Positions 23,917-36,296 of a stretch of DNA of 64,000 bases are shown piece by piece; positions within the stretch are counted from its first letter, which is position 1, and the number at the start of each line of letters is the position of its first letter. A model generated the notes under the pieces. That model made no database searches, had not been told where the DNA came from, and was given only the letters and a program-made list of their open reading frames with translations. Position numbers and translations under genes: made by a program. Source of the DNA: Impatiens glandulifera (lineage: Eukaryota; Streptophyta; Magnoliopsida; Ericales; Balsaminaceae); the NCBI RefSeq assembly GCF_907164915.1, contig NC_061863.1, forward strand, positions 9,053,882 to 9,117,881, in the 5' to 3' direction.

Positions 23917-26138
23917 TGTTGGTAACAAGAGGGCAAAATATATTTATTCTTCTTCATCTCAAATGGATTTTTACAAGTCTTTATAAGAAAACATAAACTT
24001 TTCATATGTTTGATTCTTTATATGACAAAATAAATTATTCTGCATATTGAATAGGTCTCTCACTCAAATCTATTGGTTATCCCACTCACCCCTAAATCGT
24101 TATTATTAATCTAGGAATATTAAACATCAAAAACCAAAAAACTTATTAATTTAAGTTTACTCAATAAATTTCCCCCTTAATATTAAATACTCTTCCAATC
24201 TCTTATTCCAATCAGCCTTTTACAACTCTCCAATAGTGTTATCGGTAGTGGCTTGTTGAAAACGTCAGCGACTTGAGCTCGACTTTCAACATGCTCCAAC
24301 TCAATATTTCCTTCTTTGACGTGTTCTCGGATAAATAAAATCGGACGTTGATGTGCTTTCACTTTCCGTGATTAACCGGGTTCTTTACCAACTCGATCGC
24401 CGACTTGTTATCAACTCGGATCACAGTTCCTTCATCTCGGATCACTCTCAAATGTCTTAGTAAATTTGAAAGCTAGAGTGCATGACACATGCTCTAAGAG
24501 GCCGCCACATACTTGGCCTCGCATGCTGACAAAGTTACAATAGGTTACTTTTTTGACAGCCAAGTAAAAGTTGTATTCATGAGTAGGAATACATAACCTG
24601 AAGTACTTTTCCGGTTATCAACACCACCACATAAATCACTATCCGAGTAACCCACTAATCGGTAGTCATCTGATTTTGAATAGAAAAGACCAAGTGAAAA
24701 GGTTTTTTGAACATATCTTAGAATTCTCTTCAAGGTCTTCCAATGTGTATAGCTTGGATTCTACATGAATCTGATTGTCATCCCAACACTCAATATTAGG
24801 TCGGGTCTCGTGCTTCTAAGATACCTTAGACTACCGAATAAGCTTTAATATCTGTCAACATCAGCTCGTTCTCCTCCATCAAGCTTTGAAAGTTTAATGC
24901 ATTGTTCCATTGGAGTATAAACCGGGTTGCAGTTTTCCATTTTAAACTTCTTTAAAATTTTAAGTGCATACCTCTCTTGGGATATAAAAATTCATTCATC
25001 CGACTACTTCACTTCTATGCCAAGAAAATATTTCATCAGACCTAAGTTTGTCATCTCGAACTCCTTCTTCATTACCTCCTTAAACTCCTTAATCAGTTTT
25101 GTGTTGCTTCCGGTGAATATGAGGTCGTCGACATAATTCTGATTTCTTTGAGCATAGAGCACATTCTCCTCTTTTATTGTTGCCTTCTCCTAGAGAGCCT
25201 GTTCCAGGGACTCCCCTTCTTATGTTTTTTTCTTTGCTCATGCGCTTCTAGGGACCCAATAAGCTCTTCAATAGTGAGCGTTAATTGATCCTAGATTCCT
25301 CTATTGTGCACACAGTATTTTCGAAACTATCTGTCAATGACATTAGAATCTTTTCAACAACTCGATTTGATGAAAGACTTTCACCATTCCGATTTAGTTT
25401 GTTCACCACGGTCTCCACCCGAGTAATGAACTCAGATACGCTTTCAGACTCTTTCATTCTCATATTTTCCCGGTCGTCCCTTAGGGTTTGAAGTCAAGCT
25501 TGCTTCACCCGTTCGTCTCCTTTGTTTGCTATTTTGAGTGTATCTCATGCCACTTTAGAAGATTTTGTGTCAACTATCTTCTTAAAACCAGATTCGTCGA
25601 TAGATCGGTATAGTAGATACTAAGTCGCCCTTTCTTTAGCTTGAACGGCCTTTAACGTGTTTAGTTGGGCATTTGAATACCCATATGTGTTCGTCGGTTC
25701 CTCATACCCAGTCTCGACCACATCCTAGTTATCTTGGGAGTTGAAAAGGGCATTCATCTACACCTTTCAGTTTTCGTAGTTGATACCTTTTGTCAACTTG
25801 GGTAGCGAGATGTCATTGGTTAGACATGTCATTTCTCTCAAGTGTTTACACTCAACACACACACCTCACAAAGCTCTCGATCGCTCTTTTTTCTCTCTCG
25901 GTCAGCGCACACCGCGACTTTCTCTTTAGAGACTGGTAGGTTCTCCCACGCTCACCTCACACACACTAGCTCTAATGCCAATTTGTTGATAATAAGAGGG
26001 TAAAATATATTTATTTCATCTCAAATGAATTCTTAAAAATCAGACTTTTCATATGACAAAATAAATTATTGTGCATATTGAATAGGTCTCCACCAAAATC
26101 TCTTGGTTATCTGACTCACCCCTAAATCATTATTATTA
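23917..26138 (-). mobile_element. Decayed Ty1/copia element inserted in the tRNA array
   Basis: Minus-strand element. The 3' LTR is 23917-24163 (plus strand TGTTGGTAACAAG...TTTACTCA), next to a purine tract AAGGGGGAAA. The 5' LTR starts at 25984 (TGTTGATAATAAG) and is truncated near 26138. Beside it the minus strand reads TTGGCATTAGAGC, a mutated form of the initiator-Met primer site TGGTATCAGAGC. Within, from 5' to 3': gag remnants with a UBN2-type pattern (MRMKESESVSEFITRVE, 25281-25800), then a junction near 25150 straight into the reverse transcriptase YVDD region (24900-25135) and RNase H with GYSDSDLCGGVDNRKSTSGY (24545-24733). Protease, integrase and most of the RT are deleted; stops and frameshifts are frequent. 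Old and inactive. Confidence 0.85.
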
Positions 26139-26183
26139 TGTTTATTTGTTAGTGAACATTTTTTTATTTATATTTTTAGTATT

Positions 26184-26250
26184 TGATGGGACTTGAACCC
26201 AAAATCGCTTGATTAGAAGTCAAGTGATTTATCATTAGGCCATAAATGCT
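26184..26250 (-). pseudogene. tRNA-Arg(UCU)-like copy, degenerate
   Basis: The anticodon arm is recognisable. Both acceptor strands and the D arm have deletions and changes. Confidence 0.5.
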
Positions 26251-26504
26251 TATGTTTGTTTATCATAGTTATCTTATAGTGAATCATTTGGCTTGAAAGG
26301 ACAGTATGACGTTCAATGACCGCGGTCGACCGATGTGTTTACTCCACAACGATATTATTATGACGATCGGAGAGATCTCTTTGAGAAAACTTGTGGATGC
26401 AATTAGTGAATTTATTTTATTTATGTTTTCAGTATTGTTCCCCCCACTTACATCCTTAATTATATTCTCTAAATGATCATTAATTTAAATAATCGATAAA
26501 AAAT

Positions 26505-26576
26505 ACACGATGTGGGACTCGAACCTACAATCGCTTGATTAAAAATCAAATACCTTATCCATTAGGCCATGGGTGC
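26505..26576 (-). pseudogene. tRNA-Arg-derived copy with UUU anticodon
   Basis: Anticodon region TGATTTTTAATCAAG, anticodon TTT. The 3' acceptor and anticodon stem are mutated; the T loop is intact. Confidence 0.55.
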
Positions 26577-26640
26577 TTGTGTTTGCTTATTCCATTTATC
26601 TTTTGGTGGATCATTTGACTTGACAAGACAATATGATGTC

Positions 26641-27277
26641 CAGTGATCACATGTCTCACAAATCTGAGAGATAAAAATATTGGGGAACTAGAGGATACCT
26701 CTGTCATCTTTGTATGTTTGTCTTTTTGCTCTCTCTATTTTTGTCGTAGCTAACATCTCTATTAATTTTGTAAGTTTCTATGTTAGTGGACATTTCATAG
26801 CCCTCTCACATTCTCAAATGCACTTGATCTCATTCTCAACATAGTTTTGTTTTAAAGTAATCCAGTTGTGTATGGCACGAGACCAAATCCCTCAAAACAA
26901 CAAGAATTTTTGTCTCAGACTTTTACGCAAGTCATGCCTCAACTTCTTCGGTCGATACTCTTAATACATCATCAAATGGAAAAGACAAACTCGATGTTCT
27001 AAACATTTTCGATCATTTCTCTTTTCCCTCTCTTTCCTAATAAGATCATCAAGCAATTAGATTAGTATTTGATGATCATGCTCATCCACCTCCCCTAGTC
27101 CTCTTGATCCAATTTTTGTTCCACCTCCCCTAGTCCTCTTGATCCAATTTTTGTTGCACAAATTGTATCCCTTATTATTGTGATAATGCACAACTTTGTT
27201 AATGTGTTATCATATTTTATTTTAGATGATACTTTCATTTTTAACAATTTTTCAATGATATTTGAGAAAAAAAATAC
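26641..27277. other. Non-repetitive spacer before the last tRNA gene
   Basis: No gene is recognised. A perfect 35-base tandem duplication lies at 27086-27120 and 27121-27155 (starting CCACCTCCCCTAGTCCTC). Confidence 0.5.
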
Positions 27278-27349
27278 ACACCCGGTGGGACTCGAACCCA
27301 CAATCGCTTGATTAGAAGTCAAGCGCCTTATCCATTAGGCCACGGGTGC
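27278..27349 (-). tRNA. tRNA-Arg(UCU), intact
   Basis: 72 bases, all four stems fully paired: acceptor GCACCCG/CGGGTGT (first pair G-U), D arm, anticodon arm CTTGACTTCTAATCAAG with anticodon TCT, T arm GTGGG-TTCGAGT-CCCAC. A box TGGCCTAATGG and B box GGTTCGAGTCC match Pol III consensus. The minus strand continues GTATTTTTTTTC, a strong terminator. It decodes AGA. It closely resembles my memory of plant nuclear tRNA-Arg(UCU), and not the plastid gene. This is the rightmost copy of the array and the probable functional founder or survivor. Confidence 0.93.
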
Positions 27350-27990
27350 TTTTATTTATGATTTCTCTCTATTTATTTAAATTAGAAAATAAACATGTTT
27401 TCACATTGAGTTAATGCCTTTCTACACTTGTCATTATTCCTCTTTGGCTCATTATCAATATTTCGTTAAAAGTTTTCTTATTTTAACAGTTTTTTAATAA
27501 ATTGAAAATATTATTTAATATATATATTATTATTTGAAGTTGATAATTAGAAAACAATAATTAAAAAGAAGTCAAATAAAAATACAATATAATAGACAAA
27601 AACATTAATATTTTATTATCATCACGAAATATGAATGTCCGACTGCTAGAGTCTTACAACCACTTTCTGATCATAAAATTTACTTGTGACTTATGAACTG
27701 GCACATTTTTATTATTATTTCATTATAAGTTGAGCTTTTCTAAATATATATTAAAATCAGCCACGATTAATATAAACTTTTTTTTTTCTTCTCGGATAAA
27801 AAAATTAGCAACCGAGGTTGATTCGTTTCTTTTTTTTACTAATCAAATTTAAGTTATTGTTATAAATAATAACCTCAACCATTCGGAGGATAGTTTACTC
27901 CTCATTTCTGATAAAGTTGGTGATTTTTCTTAAGTTTGTGTTTTTTCCTTCTTAGTAACAAATAACACGAAATTATTGAATATGAAATTA
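27350..27990. other. AT-rich intergenic stretch
   Basis: No coding potential or recognisable element is seen. Confidence 0.4.
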
Positions 27991-27994
27991 TTTT

Positions 27995-28584
<590 letters not shown>

Positions 28585-29232
28585 TTTTCAATAATGAGTT
28601 ATATCATATAATATTTTTGTATGTAGACGTTCTTAAATGTATACTCTTATTATTTGTACATTTTTTATTATTATTTACTATTTAGGTTATTTAGTATTTA
28701 TATATAGATGATCAATTGTTAGAAAAAAAATTTGTCCGCTCAGAATATTTGGTAGAAACTATTTCGATATTGTTTCATTGATTTGTTCGGTTTGCTTTCG
28801 TTCTAATCATATAAGTTCAACTTTTTAAGTAACTAATATATATATATATATATAATGATGTTTAATTTTCAAAGTGTTCGGATTGCCGAGTCGAGTGTTG
28901 TGGTTAATTTGGATATATATGTGAGAGTAAATTTAAAATGCTCACGTTTTAATCGTAATTTTTTTTTCTCAATTTTTATATCATTACTCGTGCAAATGCA
29001 CAGGCTACCCACTAGTTTTCAATAATGAGTTATATCATATAATATTTTTGTATGTAGACGTTCTTAAATGTATACTCTTATTATTTGTACATTTTTTATT
29101 ATTATTTACTATTTAGGTTATTTAGTATTTATATATAGATGATCAATTGTTAGAAAAAAAATTTGTCCGCTCAGAATATTTGGTAGAAACTATTTCGATA
29201 TTGTTTCATTGATTTGTTCGGTTTGTTTTTCT

Positions 29233-31380
29233 TCAACACTTATCGTTTATGAACTCAAATGAGTTCGTCGTTGAAGTGATCTCGACAATTTATATAATTG
29301 TTAAATTTTTTATTAAAATTTTTAATTTTTGTAAATTACTCCCACAAATAAAATTAACAATTGCAGGAATGTTAATTGATTGTAATACTTTATTGTAGGT
29401 TTAAGCATTTTTTATTATTATTATCGGTTTTACCTTTCTTTATCATTGTGTTAGGAAGGACTGAGAAAAACAGAAAAACACAAGTGGAAGCCTATTTTAT
29501 AAGTTTATCTTTTCATATGAGAATTTTCCGAAATTATATACTCAACTAGATTTCTCACAATTTGGTCAGGTTTAATGTTAAATAACAGTAGTTCATTTTA
29601 TGTTCCTATATCTCTTTGTCAAGTCCAAGACTTACTTCGTTTTCTTCGGCGAAGTGTCGCCCTCTCTTCTCATATCTTCAACCATTTTTACGACTTTGAA
29701 AATATCAATGTTTCATATGTTCTTGTGTAGTTCGTTTTTCACTTAAAATACCGTGTCTAAGAGAACAAAGGGATTGAATTCTTCCTTAAAACACTCTAAG
29801 TTTAAATTTGGATCAGGTCATAACATAAATTAAAAAAAAAACATTGGTCTTAGTGTCTTACTAATAAAACAATGTTAAAAATGAACTATATTCCAACAAA
29901 AATGATGAAGAACATATCTTCTCCCAACATTTTTAGTTGATAATTTGTAGCTACTAAATTTTGTTGGGTTAAAACAAATCCATTGCGAATTTCGAATGAT
30001 TTTTCCAAGTCCCTTATACAGTGTCTTGAAATAATTCATTAATTTTTCATTTATTATGCCTTGAAATATATTAATTACATATTGAAATTAACTTGTATCT
30101 AGAATCATGTTTAATATTTATTCTTTTCTTCTTGTTGTTTTGGAAAATGTCGAAGGATACAAAAACATGAGAATGAAGAAAATATATCAAAAATCAAGAA
30201 GAGTAAAAAATAATAAGGTAAAAATACCAAACATGTTCAACAAGCACTAGGTCCTTGTCCGAAACATTGACATTTATCCAGTTTTTTAAACTGCAATGTG
30301 TTGAAATGATTGGCATATGTTTTTTTTTTTATAAATATGATGTATTGAAATGATTGAAAGTTACTATGTTTTGATATCTATATTTTTCTAAATATTATTC
30401 ATTTATAGATGCACCAACGATACCTTACAGTTGCAACATCGTGTGGAGTGGATGTGACAGTCTCTCGTTGTTGCTAGCACTCATGTTGTCTAACGAGGCA
30501 TCTCACCGATTGAGCAACTTGTTGTGTGATGCTCTCACCTTTCAGCCTACGAGTAAGTCATATAGGGAGAACCCGCAAATCAACTAATAGAGTTTGAGAG
30601 GTTGTGTGATAGACCCACTTAGGTGCATCTACCGTAGTCACCTCGTAAGCTGCAGGTTTTTGGTCCGATTGCTCGGTAATTGGCCTTGACTGGCCAACTG
30701 AAATAGACCATCGAGACTATTGTCTATTGGTCCCCGACCACACTGGAGCCAAAAGGAAAGATGGCTTGGAAGATGTATGGTAGAAGAGCCGTGTCTCAAA
30801 AGCTGTAAAAAAAATGTGCTGCCAAAAAAGGACTAACTTTTTACCCAAATAACTTTTCCTAACCTATACCAATAAAGATTATTTGAAAACAACCTGGTCA
30901 TCCAAATAACCCATAACCAGACAAATCGAAACTGATTTTAAAAAATCGATGCCAAACGGTTCAGATAATTGTTTTGGTGAATAAAAAATAAACTCAACCG
31001 AATGGGTTACACTATAAAAATTATAGCACACGATTTCTAAAAGTGAGATCTAAAAAGGGATAGAGAGAAACTGATAATACATTTCAAAAAATCTTGACCC
31101 CTCCCAAGAATGCAGAAAAAGAAAAACATAATCAAAACCAATTCATCAGATAAAAGTATCCTCGTTTGCAAACAAGCACAACGACATAAAAATCTCTAGT
31201 CCAACATAGAAAATCTTGAAGAAGACTATAATATAGCAAGTTTGCAGTCATAAATAGTCAAAGGAAACCGATACAGTCATACAGCTAAAGTTACAACAAA
31301 TTCTGTAACTAATTTAACTCTTACATTTCGCCATTATCTCCAAGCAGAATGGCGATTCCTTAGCAGTCACTGGCTCAGCT
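29233..31380. other. Intergenic, downstream of the cyclin gene
   Basis: No complete gene is seen. A GC-richer island at 30410-30830 stands out from its AT-rich surroundings (see findings). 30840-31010 holds a MITE-like piece (CCAAATAACCCATAACCAGAC). The stretch next to 31380 is the 3' UTR of the cyclin gene. Confidence 0.5.
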
Positions 31381-34300
31381 TTAAAACAGCGATTCAACTG
31401 GCCTTGTTGAAGATAAGCTTGATACACATTTGAACTGTCAGTCACAACAACAACAGCTTCCATTAGACTCTCATCCAAAAAAATTAAAACATTCAAATCA
31501 TCAACTAAAATACTAAGATATCCAAATCATAATATTAAATATCAGATACTATGGGTATTGTGGTCATTTTAGTCAAGATATCGCAAATGTCACACTAGTT
31601 TCATTACACATTTTATTTTTGTATGAAAATTAAACTTAGTTAAACACAAATTCAAATATTTATTTATGTTTCAATATCTAGATCAAGTGTTTCCAAAAAT
31701 AGTCATTTATGATACTTTCTAATATGCCCAAACCAATGAGATTTTTTTTTCGTTTGAAATGTTGCAGTTTGTATTAACAGAGTCAACTTTTGATAATACA
31801 AACATTGTATATACCCAAGTTTTGAACATGCGACATAACATTGTTCGTTAAACAACTCGTCATTCATGTCACATTGAATTGGTAGACTGAGAAATTTCAT
31901 TGAAGTATCTTATAACAAATACCCAAGTATATAATTGATGAAATGATTTCCTATGTTCAAGTATGTAGTCACAGATCCAGCACATTACATGCTTCAAAAT
32001 AAATCAGATAAATAGTATTTTTAGATGTGTTAAGGATTATTACCTTCTCTTGATTGTATTTATGACTAATAGCCTCCAGAGTTTCACCATCAATATTCAA
32101 TTGCAAACCTTGCAGTGCAATAACTGTTACTTTCAAATCTGATGTCTTGTAGCCAGTATAGTGCTCAAGAGTTGGATTCTGAAATAAAATTAATTAGGAA
32201 TTATTCTTTAAATGTGATGATATTTTCAAGATACAGAGATGTAAAAGGCACAAACCCATGGATGGTCGATCTGATTAAGAGTCCATCTGGCTAGAAAAAC
32301 GGCAGATGCAGCTATTCGTGATGGAAGGAACTTCAGGAAGCCATATTCAGCTAGCGATAATTCTGCTAAATAATTTGCCAGAAATTCCAGCTCAACAGAA
32401 GGAACCTGGAAGAAAGAAAATAAAGTATTTATTGTGTAAATAGATTTCTTCCCATTCTAGATCTTCTAAAAAAAATTAACAAACCTTGTACAACATTTGT
32501 GCTGCTTGAATAAATCTCCTGAAACAATCAAGGGGACAGCAAAATTAAGATACTTTTTGAGTTTTGGATAATGAGATAATAAACCAGTTGAAGGATAGCC
32601 TATTCGAAAACAGCTATTTTGTCACAATCATGGTCTCATCGAAAAATTGCCAAAGTGAAATTGAAAGTGATTATTTTTTATTTTTGGTTTAACATTGTTT
32701 TATGAATCATTATATATATCCAGAACAAAGTGTAATTTTTTATTTAAATTGGTATAAGAATCATGATCTATGTTATTCTAGATGATTGTGATTTAAAAAA
32801 AAAAAATCAAATGTAGATTTTCTAGATCATTATCAAAATGAAAAATCATGATATCAAATAGACTCTAATAATGTGTGGTAAGTACCTCAGGAACGTTTTT
32901 GTGGTTGGAACAGAAAGTCGGAAGCATAAAAGGTTCAATACTTCAATCTCCATTTCCAACACCTGCCATGAGGAACCCCATCATGAATACTTAAAATTAT
33001 AGGTCAAGATGCACATTGAACTGTTAATAGTATCTTTTTCCAGGTACATAGTTTATATATATGGGGGAGGGGGAGTTTGAAATTATGAAAATGTGTGTTG
33101 TTTTTAACTTTGAAACTTCTTTTATCTTAAGCCATTTTTTATATGAGAATATTTTCAAATAATCTTGTTTGGTGTAAGAAGTGGGTTATTTGGACAAAAG
33201 GACCAAAAACTCCTTATTATTTAATACTTTAAAATATTAAGAAAACAAAGTTAATGTAATTTAGTTGATGATTTGAATAATGTGATTGTAGATTGGATGC
33301 AAAGGATATTTTAGTGACTTTAACACATAATCCCAAATAATCCAATTTTTCTTCAAACAAGTTTTTTCGTTAAAAAATAAACTACGTCAAACAAGTTAAA
33401 GATGTCACTTGCTAAAACTTACCTCTTCTTTAGTGTAGGAATCAGCTGTAATGGAGCAAAAGTCTTCCACACGCAGTGCATTCATTTCTTCAAATTTCCT
33501 TTCAAGAAAACAACCGAAAATTTATCAAATATAGGGATCGAAAGTACATAATGGAGTGCTTTGATTTCTTAAGATGTTTCATTTACATCTTTCTTGATAT
33601 ACAATCAATTGCAAACATGAAAAATCTACAATACATGAAGAAATGCATACATATAAATGATCATATCATAATTCAATCCATCAAATACAAAGTGTATAAA
33701 TGCCCCAGCATTTGTAATAAAAATCTATGACCATATTGACCTGAAACGAAGAAGAAGCATCAGAGGGGAAGGGCTTATGAATGTGCGTCCCTTATAGGAA
33801 TGAGAACCATGTAAGGCCCCTATTGGAGAAAAAAAAAAAGAACAAGAATAGAAGTTCAAATTTGAACTGAGTTTGTGATTAAAAAATATTTAGTATCATA
33901 TAATAAAAAAAAATTATTCAATATATAAACCGTCTAAAAAAACAAATTCAAAAAGATACTCTTATTCCTGATCCTCCTTATAGGGACACTTGTTTGGGGA
34001 TTAGTGGTGGTGGCACTTCAAATATAATACTAGATGAAAGGAAAAATTGAATCCAAACAGAATCTACAAGACCGGGGTGGAGAGAGGCCTTACATAGCAA
34101 TTAGCATACAGGTTACACCAAGCAACTGGAGATCCTTTCTTTCAATTGAATTACGGGAGAGATATCGATCAATAAGATCTATGGTCAGATAGAGTGTGTC
34201 TGGAACTAGCATGTATTCTTCAGAAACCTGAAACAAATTCAACCTCCGATAAAGAAACAATATTGCCCAAGAAAATGGTCATTTAACATTTACTTTGGAA

Positions 34301-35518
34301 GAACACTCAAGGGTCTTGTTTGATGTGAGTTACTTAGGATTGATTCCAAATAACTCACTATTCAATCAATAATTTACTCAATAATTACATTACTCAAACT
34401 ATCAACCAAAATACCACATTTAAAAAAAATTATAAACTCTAATATCCTTTTACCCAAATAATCAAACAAAAGCAAACAAAAGCCATCAGAATGAAGAAGA
34501 GAGAATTCTTGTGCTCGGGTTCTAGTTTTTCAAATTCAGATTTTTAGGAAATCACATAAGTTTTCCCAAAAATAAGAAAAGGACAGGACAAAATCGAAGA
34601 CAAAACAAACCTCCACCAGCCAATCAACCAGAATTCTTCGCATGTTTGGACTAATATCTTTCTGTATCACTTCCATGTAATTGAACAGTGGTCTCCAATC
34701 AAGCTGACAAAGAAAAAGATCTTTGTCAATAAGAAAACACTTCAGAAATGTACATCAAGCTTCAATTAAAAAGATTCATGTCATCGGTTTACTTACTTCC
34801 TTAGCCCGTAAATTAGTGTAGATTATTGGAGCATATTGACTGCACATTAGAGGATCCTTATAGTTAAAATCAAGATCAACCACCTTCTGGTCATTTGAAC
34901 CTTCTGAAACCAAAAACAAAATAGAATCATGCTTACGAATTCTGAAAATAATTGTTTCCCATGATTATATACCTTTCTTCTCTGGGCCATGAATTCGAGC
35001 ATGCTTGTTCGAAGATTCAGAAACCAGAGTAAAGTTAACTGCATGATCTTCTCTCTGGTCAGTAACCTCGTTTGATCTATAAACCCCATTATCCTCTAAC
35101 CCTAATGCAACAAAACTCTGAACCGATTCATCATCCTGATAAATACTCAATGGTGCTTTCCCCCCTACCTTCTCTGCAATTCCCTTCTTCTGCAGCTTAC
35201 CCGCCTGTTAAAAAACCAAACCCAATGTGTTAACACTTAAGAATAAGCTAATACGATACCCATCTGATTAAAAGAAAATGGAACCTGAAAGCTTGGTTTG
35301 AGATTATCCTTTACATCGTTTGTTACATCCTTAAGGGCAGCTCTTTTCTTTTGCTGAGGACGTGCGGCGGCGATATCTTTGGGAAGTTGATTCTCATCTG
35401 AAGCTACTCGTTTTAAATTATGATGAACTGGCTCGCCTAAAGATTTAGCCCTAGCTCGGGTTAGTCGAATGGAAGGAACCTCAACTCTTACAGAGTTGTT
35501 TCTTCTTCCTTTATTCAT
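31381..35518 (-). CDS. CYCA2: A2-type mitotic cyclin
   Basis: Regulatory subunit of cyclin-dependent kinase acting in S to early M phase (family knowledge). Coding exons: 35285-35518, 34973-35204, 34797-34903, 34611-34703, 34094-34227, 33423-33498, 32886-32962, 32485-32518, 32256-32405, 32044-32178, 31381-31434. All join in phase to 441 residues, the usual A2 length. The N-terminus has [12 protein letters not shown], found in A2 cyclins, and a destruction box RAALKDVTN at residues 59-67. The first cyclin fold contains [16 protein letters not shown] with the A-type LVEVSEEY word; the second contains [19 protein letters not shown]. It ends [17 protein letters not shown]. The last exon was found from its acceptor because it is too short to stand out as an ORF. 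The chosen ATG follows a 5' UTR intron (35521-36137: donor TAA|GTAAGTC, acceptor GTCAG|AAATG). Confidence 0.93.
33164..33361. repeat. MITE-like element in cyclin intron
   Basis: Ends are perfect 8-base inverted repeats (CTTGTTTG / CAAACAAG), with inner partial pairing (GGGTTATTTGG / CCCAAATAATCC). About 200 bases, AT-rich, non-coding. Same family as the copies at 236 and 34315. Confidence 0.55.
34315..34472. repeat. MITE-like element in cyclin intron
   Basis: Starts CTTGTTTGATGTGAG and ends CCCAAATAATCAAACAAAAG, imperfect inverted repeats, 158 bases. It lies within the intron between exons 34227 and 34611. Confidence 0.5.
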
Positions 35519-36296
35519 TTCTGACAAAACATCAGACAAACAATATTTTCATTACAGTCTATTTGAGTGAAAATTATATATTAATTAATTTTAATAAAAT
35601 ATAAATAAATAATTTATAATAAATATTAATCTAATCATACACATTAAATAGTATATATTTTTCTTATTTAATATTGGGTAAATTAATTATAAATTATATA
35701 ATATTGAGAAATTCATATTATTCATTACAGTGTATATAACTTCTCATTTTGTAAAAATAAATAAATAAATAAATAAAATTATAATTAGTCAAGCAACTTA
35801 AAAAAAAATTACACAATCATCTATTGTTAAATCTTTTGTGATTGATATGAATTGAAACTTGACCCACAAAACCTAAAAATGATAATCAATTCACTTAATT
35901 ATTTTCTGGTTTTAGATCTATTTGATCTACCATCGAAATTTGTTTAAATTAATTAACTAAAGATGACAGAAATTGAGAAAAATGAATAAATAAAGCAATG
36001 ATGCATATCAAAATTGCATAAGAATGATCTGAAAGTGCAAACTAATTGAAAAACGACCTAAAGTCAATAAGAATGATTTGTTAAAGAATCGAACAATTTG
36101 TACATTTAGTTTGAGTGATAAACGACAAAAGACTTACTTAGCATTTGAGAGCTTCGAGATAAAAATGAGACTCCGAATCTAGAGAAAAATCAAGAAGACT
36201 TTGATAGCTTTATAAGCGAAGTGCAAAAGACTGCGGAGAGGATTTTGATGGCTTTATAGGCGAAGTACTAGACCGAAAAATGATGGTATGAAAAGA

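Larger units (their letters stand above)
26139..26640 (-). repeat. tRNA-Arg array, block 4
   Basis: Spacer resumes with TATGTTTATTTGTTAGTG directly after the copia LTR. It holds tRNA-like copies at 26184 and 26505 and the long-unit segment with CGCGGTCGACCGATGTG. Array similarity fades after about 26640. Confidence 0.75.

Noticed and set aside
27278..27349. Plastid-derived tRNA insertion
   Set aside because: As I recall it, the plastid tRNA-Arg(UCU) differs at many positions, and the surrounding DNA shows no plastid sequence.
13050..27355. CRISPR-like direct repeats
   Set aside because: The repeated element folds as a tRNA with Pol III boxes and terminators. Spacers are themselves repeats, and the genome is a plant's.
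13050..27355. tRNA-derived SINE family
   Set aside because: Units are tandem and on one strand, keep complete tRNA 3' acceptor halves, and lack a tRNA-unrelated body with poly(A) and target duplications.
33476..33730. 84-codon ORF on the plus strand in the cyclin gene
   Set aside because: It starts antisense to exon 33423-33498 and continues in the intron. Its AT-rich composition and lack of domains mark it as spurious.
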